Positions 1 through 4,532 of a stretch of 6,843 nucleotides of DNA are shown here, in pieces; the first letter of the stretch is position 1, and every line of letters begins with the position of its first letter. Under the pieces are notes generated by a model that saw only the letters and a program-made list of their open reading frames with translations, had not been told where the DNA came from and did no database searches. This DNA comes from an uncultured Micrococcales bacterium. Lineage in GTDB: Bacteria; Actinomycetota; Actinomycetes; Actinomycetales; Microbacteriaceae. The stretch covers positions 1 to 6,843 of the forward strand of contig CALFOB010000137.1 in NCBI GenBank assembly GCA_937919125.1. The letters run 5' to 3'. Made by a program: the position numbers and the translations under genes.

Positions 1-1037
1 AATTTGGCCTTGATACCTTTGGCGATGTTGGTTCTGATGACAACGGACAGCCACTTTCAATGGGCCAGTCAATTAGAGATATCGTTGACCAAGCAATCCT
101 CGCTGATGATCTAGGTATTGATCACTTCAACGTTGGTGAGCACCACAGAAATGATTTCGCAGTCTCAGCTCCTGACACTGTCTTGGCAGGTATCGCCACA
201 GTCACTAACCGAATCAAACTTGGTTCAGGTGTGACAGTTCTATCAAGCGAAGACCCTGTTCGTGTATTCCAGAGATTTGCAACTATCGATGCTCTGTCAA
301 ATGGAAGAGCAGAGATAACAGCAGGTAGAGGATCTTTCACAGAAAGCTTCCCACTATTCGGTTTTGCTCTTTCTGACTACGAGCAACTATTCGAAGAGAG
401 ATTAGATCTTCTAGTTGAACTTCTGAAAGAGAAGCCAGTTACCTGGTCTGGTGAAACAAGAGCCTCTCTAACTAACCAAGAGGTTTATCCAAAGACTGAG
501 CGAGGAGCAATACCTCTTCGCGTTGGTGTTGGTGGTTCTCCACACAGCGTTATCCGAGCAGCTAAGCATGGAGCAACTCTTGCACTGGCAATCATCGGTG
601 GGGACCCAGAGAGATTTGCACCATTCGCAGGTCTCTACAGAGAGTCACTAAAGAGATTTGATAAGCCACAACTACCTATCGGTATTCACTCTCCAGGACA
701 CATCTCTGATTCAGATGAACAAGCAGCTAGAGAGATGTGGCCTCAGTACCAAGCATCCTTCGGACGTATTGGTCAGGAGAGAGGTTGGGGAGCTATGACC
801 TACGACCACTTCGACAACGAGGTTCAGAACGGCTCTCTATATGTCGGTTCACCAGAGACCGTGGCTAACAAGATTATTCATGCTCTTCAATCAACCGGGG
901 CTAACCGCTTTGACCTGAAGTTCTCTACCGGCCCTATGCCTCAATCGCAGATGCTTAGATCAATCAAGCTCTATGCAACTGAGGTAATCCCAATGGTCAA
1001 AGAGGCTATGGGAACTGAGATTACGGTCACTTACTAA
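1..1037 (+). CDS. LLM class flavin-dependent oxidoreductase (luciferase-like), 5' end outside window
   Basis: A TIM-barrel flavin-dependent monooxygenase/oxidoreductase of the bacterial luciferase-like superfamily, probably using FMNH2 or F420; the substrate cannot be read from sequence. The reading frame is open from position 3, giving FGLDTFGDVGSDDNGQPLS before the first ATG at 60. That stretch matches the beta-strand 1 start usual in this family, so the ATG at 60 is an internal Met and the true start is only a few codons before the window. Visible motifs, numbered from the codon at position 3: VGEHHR (about 44-49), the long TNRIKLGSGVTVLSSEDPVRVFQ segment (about 68-90), GRGSFTESFPLFGF (about 109-122) and the C-terminal flavin-phosphate-type region PLRVGVGGSPHSVIRAAKHG (about 171-190). 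The 344 visible residues are close to full family length. It most resembles the subgroup typified by Agrobacterium Atu2631 (LLM_2I7G); that subgroup assignment is from memory. It ends with TAA, 112 bases before the lipoprotein, with no convincing terminator between. Confidence 0.9.
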   Translation, partial: FGLDTFGDVGSDDNGQPLSMGQSIRDIVDQAILADDLGIDHFNVGEHHRNDFAVSAPDTVLAGIATVTNRIKLGSGVTVLSSEDPVRVFQRFATIDALSNGRAEITAGRGSFTESFPLFGFALSDYEQLFEERLDLLVELLKEKPVTWSGETRASLTNQEVYPKTERGAIPLRVGVGGSPHSVIRAAKHGATLALAIIGGDPERFAPFAGLYRESLKRFDKPQLPIGIHSPGHISDSDEQAAREMWPQYQASFGRIGQERGWGAMTYDHFDNEVQNGSLYVGSPETVANKIIHALQSTGANRFDLKFSTGPMPQSQMLRSIKLYATEVIPMVKEAMGTEITVTY

Positions 1038-1105
1038 TTCCCTGAAAGTTACTTGAGAGTGCTCTAAACGCTCGCTGAATTACAGGCTCCAGAATGTAGT
1101 CATTA

Positions 1106-1119
1106 AGTACTCTGGTACT
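1106..1119. repeat. Short inverted repeat upstream of the lipoprotein gene
   Basis: AGTAC-TCTG-GTACT is a perfect 5-base dyad with a 4-base centre, ending 30 bases before the lipoprotein ATG. It could be a small operator or a weak leader hairpin. No clear -35/-10 pair frames it, and such a short dyad may be chance. The rest of the 112-base gap (1038-1149) shows nothing else I can support apart from the ribosome binding site. Confidence 0.25.
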
Positions 1120-1137
1120 AACCCCCGCAACTGATTC

Positions 1138-1144
1138 AGAAGGA
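1138..1144 (+). promoter_or_regulatory. Ribosome binding site of the lipoprotein gene
   Basis: AGAAGGA lies 5 bases before the ATG at 1150. It is one of only two good Shine-Dalgarno sequences in the window (the other precedes the rhodopsin) and supports this start, which also gives an intact lipoprotein signal peptide. Confidence 0.7.
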
Positions 1145-1149
1145 ATTCA

Positions 1150-1521
1150 ATGAAGAACCTTGCCCCTGTCGCTATCTTGGCTACCAGCACACTCTTACTT
1201 TCAGGCTGTTCATTCTCGCTTCCATCGGAAGCGGATCAAGCCCCTTGCGAAGCCCTTAGTGCTGTTTTCAGCGACAAGATCGCCTCTCTTCCAACTGGAG
1301 GCTTTGACGCACAGGCTCTAGCTTCAAGAATCGAAAGTGATGTGACAGCATCTGCACCTGAAGACTTCCAAGCACTACTCAATAAAGCAACTGATGCTTT
1401 GAAAGAAGACCCAATCGGGGCTGGAGCTATCACAACAGCAGCAACTCAAATCGGTGTTCGCTGTGCACTGGTTGGTGTGAACGTAGAGTTCCCTAGCGTT
1501 GAGAGTCTTTTAGGAAACTAG
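1150..1521 (+). CDS. Small secreted lipoprotein of unknown function
   Basis: A 123-residue predicted lipoprotein. The N-terminus has one lysine (K2), a hydrophobic stretch (about 4-17) and the lipobox LLSG-C with the lipidated cysteine at position 20, so after Lgt/LspA processing it would be anchored to the outer face of the membrane. The mature part is about 100 residues, acidic and alanine-rich, and predicted mainly helical, with two further cysteines (C33 and C105) near its two ends that could form one disulfide closing the domain. I recognise no family. The start is supported by AGAAGGA 5 bases upstream. It lies downstream of the flavin oxidoreductase on the same strand and converges on the rhodopsin gene, sharing its terminator. 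A sensor, chaperone or cell-envelope role would be guesswork; only export and lipidation are supported. Confidence 0.85.
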   Translation: MKNLAPVAILATSTLLLSGCSFSLPSEADQAPCEALSAVFSDKIASLPTGGFDAQALASRIESDVTASAPEDFQALLNKATDALKEDPIGAGAITTAATQIGVRCALVGVNVEFPSVESLLGN

Positions 1522-1524
1522 TTT
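1515..1524. repeat. Palindrome over the lipoprotein stop codon
   Basis: AAACTAGTTT is a perfect 10-base palindrome containing the TAG stop (1519-1521). Its ACTAGT core recurs twice in the palindrome on the other side of the shared terminator. Confidence 0.5.
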
Positions 1525-1532
1525 TTAGAGTT

Positions 1533-1574
1533 AAAACAAAAGGAGCCACCCTTTCGGGTGGCTCCTAAAGTTTT
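1533..1574. terminator. Strong bidirectional intrinsic terminator between lipoprotein and rhodopsin genes
   Basis: The core is a perfect 11-base-pair stem, AGGAGCCACCC (1541-1551) with GGGTGGCTCCT (1556-1566), and a 4-base loop. Outside an AAA/AAA internal loop a second stem, AAAAC (1533-1537) with GTTTT (1570-1574), also pairs. Read on the minus strand the loop is GAAA, a stable GNRA tetraloop, and the stem is followed by TTTGTTTTAA, a canonical U-rich tract, so it is best formed for the rhodopsin transcript. On the plus strand the stem is followed by AAAGTTTT, a weaker tract that may still stop the lipoprotein transcript. Confidence 0.92.
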
Positions 1575-1578
1575 AGCA

Positions 1579-1594
1579 ACTAGTTATAACTAGT
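1579..1594. repeat. 16-base perfect palindrome over the rhodopsin stop codon
   Basis: ACTAGTTATAACTAGT is fully self-complementary and includes the rhodopsin stop codon (TAG on the minus strand, 1590-1592). It sits 4 bases beyond the terminator stem. It could be a protein binding site or a cruciform, or it could simply be AT-rich sequence after a CTAG-type stop. Confidence 0.5.
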
Positions 1595-2423
1595 GACCTT
1601 CTGCTGCTGCGTGCTCTTTGCTCTCTTCAGCAGACTTGATTCTCGCGATTGCGAAGATCAATAGGCCGAATAGACACTTAGCAAGGATGTCAGCAATGCT
1701 GTATCCGATTTCACGAGCTACAACCTCTGATGCTGTTGGAGCACCAGTGCTGTTCATCGCAAGGATGAATGTGATTGGGTAGACACCCCAGGTAGCTAGA
1801 AGAAGAACGCGTAGTGTCTGGAACAGACTGCGAACCTTAGCTGACTGAGTTTCTAGGCTCTTCTTCAATTCGATCCATAGTACATACATGATGTATAGGA
1901 ATGGGATTGTTGATAGAAGACCCCAAACGCTTGGGTGTAGGTCCATGATGTTGATCTTTGCGTCACCTGGGTAACCTAGAGCGATCATTGCTGCAGCTGC
2001 AGGAACTAGACGCTTTAGAAGTGAAGACTGAACAGCCTTTGCAAGACCTAGAACTGCAACTAGCTCTACTAGTAGTAGTGGAACTGTTAGGAACCAGTCG
2101 ATGTAACGGTAGCCAACGTTGTAGTTAGCGCCACCGAAGTCAAGCATGTTTGCACCAGCTGCTGCTGCTGCCTTGCTAGCTTCGTTGATTCCGTAACCGT
2201 GGTTGAATGAATCGAACATACGGAAGTAGTGGTAAGCAGCAATTGAAGTTACTGTTGCTGAAACCATAACAGCCATACGGTACTTAGGTAGTACGCGGTC
2301 TCTTGCTACCCATAGGAATAGCGAGGTGAATAGCATGCTTGCCAGACCAAGTGAAAGCACGTTGTACACTGCGCTAAATTCATAGCCAGTTAGTGAGAAG
2401 GAAAGTACTCCAATTTCTCCCAT
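1590..2423 (-). CDS. actR: Actinorhodopsin-like light-driven outward proton pump
   Basis: A 277-residue seven-helix microbial rhodopsin (helices roughly at 13-38, 48-70, 104-127, 134-152, 164-186, 200-223 and 235-262) that pumps protons out of the cell with retinal as chromophore. In helix C, RYIDWFLTVPLLLVE carries Asp109 (counterion/acceptor), Thr113 and Glu120 (donor), the D-T-E pattern of proteorhodopsin-type proton pumps. His65 in helix B (AYHYFR) matches the counterion-partner histidine. In helix G, ADILAK carries Asp245 and the retinal Schiff-base Lys249. Leu117, at the proteorhodopsin 105 tuning position, indicates green absorption. Gly168 in VWGLLSTIPF corresponds to the helix-E glycine that opens the carotenoid-antenna fenestration in xanthorhodopsin and Gloeobacter rhodopsin. 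The B-C loop appears about 10 residues longer than in Gloeobacter rhodopsin and contains five consecutive alanines (85-89). Leucine codons are strongly biased to CTA (about 23 of 38), suggesting high expression. It has its own structured leader, Shine-Dalgarno and terminator. No retinal synthesis gene is in the window. actR is the name used for actinorhodopsin genes. Confidence 0.96.
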   Translation of the reverse strand: MGEIGVLSFSLTGYEFSAVYNVLSLGLASMLFTSLFLWVARDRVLPKYRMAVMVSATVTSIAAYHYFRMFDSFNHGYGINEASKAAAAAGANMLDFGGANYNVGYRYIDWFLTVPLLLVELVAVLGLAKAVQSSLLKRLVPAAAAMIALGYPGDAKINIMDLHPSVWGLLSTIPFLYIMYVLWIELKKSLETQSAKVRSLFQTLRVLLLATWGVYPITFILAMNSTGAPTASEVVAREIGYSIADILAKCLFGLLIFAIARIKSAEESKEHAAAEGH

Positions 2424-2432
2424 TTTTTATTG

Positions 2433-2438
2433 CCTTTC
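2433..2438 (-). promoter_or_regulatory. Ribosome binding site of the rhodopsin gene
   Basis: GAAAGG on the minus strand lies 9 bases before the rhodopsin ATG, separated by an A-rich spacer. It confirms the start at 2423, and the A-rich spacer would keep the initiation site unstructured. Confidence 0.7.
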
Positions 2439-2448
2439 GATAAGTTAA

Positions 2449-2470
2449 TCGGGCAAAAAATTTGGCCCGA
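2449..2470 (-). promoter_or_regulatory. Second leader hairpin of the rhodopsin mRNA
   Basis: On the minus strand TCGGGC and GCCCGA pair perfectly (6 base pairs). Inside, after one bulged C, AAA can pair with TTT, leaving a small U loop. It ends 10 bases upstream of the GAAAGG ribosome binding site. It is not followed by a U tract, so it is unlikely to be a terminator; a stabilising or regulatory leader element is more plausible. Confidence 0.6.
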
Positions 2471-2479
2471 CTTTGGTGC

Positions 2480-2503
2480 TTTTACAAGGCTACCCCTGTA
2501 AAA
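2480..2503 (-). promoter_or_regulatory. First leader hairpin / 24-base dyad upstream of rhodopsin
   Basis: On the minus strand TTTTACAGGG pairs with CCTTGTAAAA around a GTAG loop: ten consecutive pairs with one G-U wobble. On the plus strand that wobble becomes an A-C mismatch, so the fold is better as minus-strand RNA. As DNA it is also a TTTTACA-N10-TGTAAAA dyad that could bind a dimeric regulator. It is followed by A/G-rich sequence rather than U residues, so it does not look like a terminator for the upstream P450 gene. Confidence 0.6.
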
Positions 2504-2560
2504 AATTTATAAATACGCCTTGAGAGTCGTGTTTATCTATTTGTTATACAGGTAAAACAC
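2504..2560 (-). promoter_or_regulatory. AT-rich putative promoter region of the rhodopsin gene
   Basis: This AT-rich stretch upstream of the two hairpins contains several -10-like hexamers on the minus strand (around TATTTATAAATT at 2504-2515 and TAGATA further up) but no clear TTGACA-like -35. A spaced dyad, GTGTTT (2529-2534) and AAACAC (2555-2560), frames it. A start site just upstream of the first hairpin would give a leader of about 80 bases. The exact promoter cannot be fixed by eye. No strong terminator for the P450 gene is visible between 2504 and 2590, so readthrough is also possible. Confidence 0.35.
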
Positions 2561-2590
2561 AGACTAAAAACCCTGAAAAACCGCTAGTTT

Positions 2591-3772
2591 CTAGGACACA
2601 AAGACGCTTTCGTACCCTCTCAGGATGAAAGTTGGACGTCTTTTTGGCTCTTCGGCGAGTGAAAGATCAGGAAAACGCTCAAAAAGTAGTGGAAGTGAGG
2701 CACTCATCTCAATTCGAGAAAGTGGAGCTCCAAGGCAGAAGTGAATACCAGCGCCAAAACCAATGTGTGGGTTCTGTTCCCTGGTTAGGTCAAGCTCATC
2801 TGCTCGATCAAATACTGTTTCATCTCGGTTGGCTGAACCTAAGAGTGAGGCAATCTTCTGACCCGCCTTAACCATCACTCCACCGATTTCTGTGTCAGCT
2901 GTGGCAGTTCTCTCAAAGAGGTGAAGAGGAGCATCGAATCTCAAGAACTCTTCAATTGCAGAGTCAGCAACACCTCTAGGGTTCTTTTGAAGAAGCTCAA
3001 GTTGCTCTGGTCGTTCAAAGGTGGCAACCATGCCATTACCAAAACCATTAACACTTGCCTCATGCCCAGCATTGAGAAGCAGAACACAGGTAGCGATTAG
3101 TTCTTGAGCATTTAGCTTCTCGCCTGCTTCCTCAACCGTTGCTAGTTCGCTAATCAAGTCTTCGCCAGGCTGAGCTTTACGTTTATGCATCAAATCTCTG
3201 ACGTATTCCGCAAACTCATGAGCCGCTTGTTGAGCTTCTGCTTGAGCCTGAAGAGATGGATTAACTTCATACATCTTCACTATCGATTGAGACCAAGGGC
3301 GAAGTAGATGCTCATCTTCATCGGGGAAACCCAGAAGAGCAGCAATTACCTTCACAGGGAGTGGCTCTGCGTAGTCAGCAATCAGATCAAACTTTCCTGA
3401 TGCAGCTAACTTGTTTTCTGCTTCGTCTAGAAGCAGGTTAGCAATTCGTTCAACTTCAGGTCTTAGACCTTCGATTCTTGATCTTGAGAATGCTTTACCA
3501 ACTAGAGAACGAAGGCGAGTGTGCTTAGGGGGTTCAGAGTCTAGAAGGCTATCTGAATGCAGCCAGTTGAATTCATTCCACTGGCTCTCTGGTTCTTTGG
3601 GAGTGAAGATGCGTCCTAGAGTCTTGGTTCTAAGAACAGCATTGGCGTCGTTGTATCTTGCCGCCAAGAACATTTCAGTTTCTTCATGCCAGACAGGCTT
3701 ACCAGCTTGCCTTAACTCTTTGAGAGCAGGGTATGGGTTTTCAACAAAAGCTGGATCTGAAAAGTTGATCAT
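2591..3772 (-). CDS. Bacterial cytochrome P450 with eryF-like I-helix
   Basis: A soluble, complete 393-residue class I-type cytochrome P450, the usual bacterial length. It activates O2 at a cysteine-ligated heme using electrons from a ferredoxin and reductase that are not in this window. Motifs: C-helix HTRLR (84-88) contacting heme propionates; I-helix LLLNAGHEASVNG (231-243); K-helix ExxR at Glu275-Arg278; heme loop FGAGIHFCLG with the ligand Cys346. The I-helix acid is Glu238, but the usual neighbouring threonine (Thr252 in P450cam) is Ala239, followed by Ser240, as in P450eryF. The substrate is unknown: sequence suggests the broad CYP107/CYP109-like bacterial group, but family assignment needs a database. 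No Shine-Dalgarno precedes the ATG; TAGCCT lies 6 bases upstream, which suggests a leaderless transcript, though the gene also follows the Pr6Pr gene by only 28 bases and may be co-transcribed. The rhodopsin follows on the same strand after 167 bases. Confidence 0.95.
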   Translation of the reverse strand: MINFSDPAFVENPYPALKELRQAGKPVWHEETEMFLAARYNDANAVLRTKTLGRIFTPKEPESQWNEFNWLHSDSLLDSEPPKHTRLRSLVGKAFSRSRIEGLRPEVERIANLLLDEAENKLAASGKFDLIADYAEPLPVKVIAALLGFPDEDEHLLRPWSQSIVKMYEVNPSLQAQAEAQQAAHEFAEYVRDLMHKRKAQPGEDLISELATVEEAGEKLNAQELIATCVLLLNAGHEASVNGFGNGMVATFERPEQLELLQKNPRGVADSAIEEFLRFDAPLHLFERTATADTEIGGVMVKAGQKIASLLGSANRDETVFDRADELDLTREQNPHIGFGAGIHFCLGAPLSRIEMSASLPLLFERFPDLSLAEEPKRRPTFILRGYESVFVS

Positions 3773-3778
3773 GTAACA

Positions 3779-3784
3779 AGGCTA
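3779..3784 (-). promoter_or_regulatory. Possible leaderless -10 element of the P450 gene
   Basis: On the minus strand TAGCCT (TANNNT) is followed by exactly 6 bases (TGTTAC) and the P450 ATG, with no Shine-Dalgarno in that gap. This is the spacing expected if transcription starts at the A of the start codon. No good -35 is seen. The competing view is that translation depends on co-transcription with the upstream gene 28 bases away. Confidence 0.3.
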
Positions 3785-3800
3785 AGCCAGCAGAAAAGAC

Positions 3801-4445
3801 TTACTTACCGATTTTGGCAAGAGCCTTCTGAGCTGGCATTAGGGTAACCGCAAGAACGATAAAGAATGCGGCAATGATCAAAATCCACTGGATCATCTGA
3901 GGAATACCACCCTCATCGTTAGGGTTTAGGAACCAGTATGGGTACCAGTTGGTAACTAGTCCACGAACAATAGAGAAGGCCAACCAGCTGAATGGGTAAA
4001 CAAGAACCCAGAAAACAGACTTTAGCTTTAGTGGAACAGCAGTTCTAACAATCAACCACTCTAGGAAGATGAAGATAGGCATGTAGGTGTGAAGAACCTG
4101 GTTAGGAGTCTCTGGCCATTCATAGCCAACATCTCTAGGGTCTAGAGCGGCATTGGCTAGTAGTGCGTTATAGATAACTCCAACAATCACCATAGAAGCA
4201 GCCATGGTTAGGCGGAAGAGGGTCAAGAACTTGGTCTCTGGCTGATTACGCAGAGCCCTAAGGCCGGCAACTGTTAGAGCTACTCCAGCTAACAAGCTAG
4301 AAGTGATAGTAAAGAATGAGAAGTATTCAGTTGGGCGGAATAGGTTGTGAGCCACACGATCACTGATCTGCCAGAACACGCTGCCAAATAGGGCTAACGC
4401 CATCAGGATGCGGACAAGGCCAAGAGTCATAGATGTTTTTAGCAT
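3801..4445 (-). CDS. Pr6Pr / FAR-17a-AIG1-like six-helix membrane protein
   Basis: A 214-residue integral membrane protein with about six hydrophobic segments (near 8-28, 41-62, 76-99, 118-135, 143-163 and 184-204). It has the hallmarks I associate with the bacterial Pr6Pr family: EYFSFFTITSSLL near the second helix, the NQVLHTYMPIFIFLEWL segment, and RGLVTNWYPYWFLNP with conserved prolines. The family is distantly related to eukaryotic AIG1/ADTRP, membrane hydrolases of fatty-acid esters of hydroxy fatty acids that use a Thr and a His. Thr46 (or Thr48) and His119 are the plausible equivalents here, but catalysis in bacterial members is unproven as far as I know. The start at 4445 is the first ATG; it has no clear Shine-Dalgarno and a TAGGCT box 6 bases upstream. 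It is the promoter-proximal gene of a likely two-gene unit with the P450 (28-base gap), which suggests a shared membrane-lipid or isoprenoid substrate, but that is inference. Confidence 0.82.
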   Translation of the reverse strand: MLKTSMTLGLVRILMALALFGSVFWQISDRVAHNLFRPTEYFSFFTITSSLLAGVALTVAGLRALRNQPETKFLTLFRLTMAASMVIVGVIYNALLANAALDPRDVGYEWPETPNQVLHTYMPIFIFLEWLIVRTAVPLKLKSVFWVLVYPFSWLAFSIVRGLVTNWYPYWFLNPNDEGGIPQMIQWILIIAAFFIVLAVTLMPAQKALAKIGK

Positions 4446-4451
4446 TCCAAA

Positions 4452-4465
4452 AGCCTAGTGAGGCT
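4452..4465 (-). promoter_or_regulatory. Possible leaderless -10 and overlapping dyad for the Pr6Pr gene
   Basis: On the minus strand TAGGCT is followed by 6 bases (TTTGGA) and the ATG, the same arrangement as at the P450 and nearly the same as at pcp. The box lies inside a perfect dyad, AGCCT-N4-AGGCT, which could be a repressor site overlapping the -10 element. The -35 is not recognisable. Confidence 0.35.
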
Positions 4466-4519
4466 GTGCAATTGAACTACCCTTCAAAATGCACCTGATG
4501 CGAAAGTGTTATAGATAGT

Positions 4520-4525
4520 TAGACT
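4520..4525 (+). promoter_or_regulatory. Possible leaderless -10 element of pcp
   Basis: TAGACT is followed by 7 bases and the pcp ATG at 4533. The only purine-rich motif, AGGGG at 4527-4531, is one base from the ATG and too close to act as a Shine-Dalgarno. A leaderless transcript starting at or next to the ATG would explain both. The AT-rich run GTTATAGATAGTTA just upstream offers alternative -10 positions. With the Pr6Pr promoter it makes up the 87-base divergent intergenic region. Confidence 0.4.
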
Positions 4526-4532
4526 TAGGGGC

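Noticed and set aside
60..1037. The ATG at 60 as the start of the flavin oxidoreductase
   Set aside because: The frame is open to the window edge and the 19 codons before it match the conserved family N-terminus, so the gene is cut by the window rather than starting there.
1045..1070. A possible terminator after the flavin oxidoreductase (GAGTG...CGCTC)
   Set aside because: Only a 5-pair stem including a G-U pair and no U tract follows, so it is too weak to call.
2158..2172. A GCT trinucleotide repeat
   Set aside because: It encodes the alanine run of the rhodopsin B-C loop (minus-strand GCA codons). It is too short to count as a microsatellite, though the protein loop itself is reported.
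2563..2583. Telomere-like repeats on the minus strand (GGTTTTT twice)
   Set aside because: Two copies only, in an AT-rich intergenic stretch; most likely chance, and not a convincing terminator because there is no stable stem.
2632..2871. A 79-codon plus-strand open frame
   Set aside because: Antisense to the conserved heme-binding end of the P450, with no independent support.
3411..3776. A 121-codon plus-strand open frame
   Set aside because: It is antisense to the well-supported P450 gene, has no recognisable domain or ribosome site, and its composition mirrors P450 codons.
4527..4531. AGGGG as the Shine-Dalgarno sequence of pcp
   Set aside because: It is one base from the ATG, too close for normal pairing during initiation; a leaderless start fits better.
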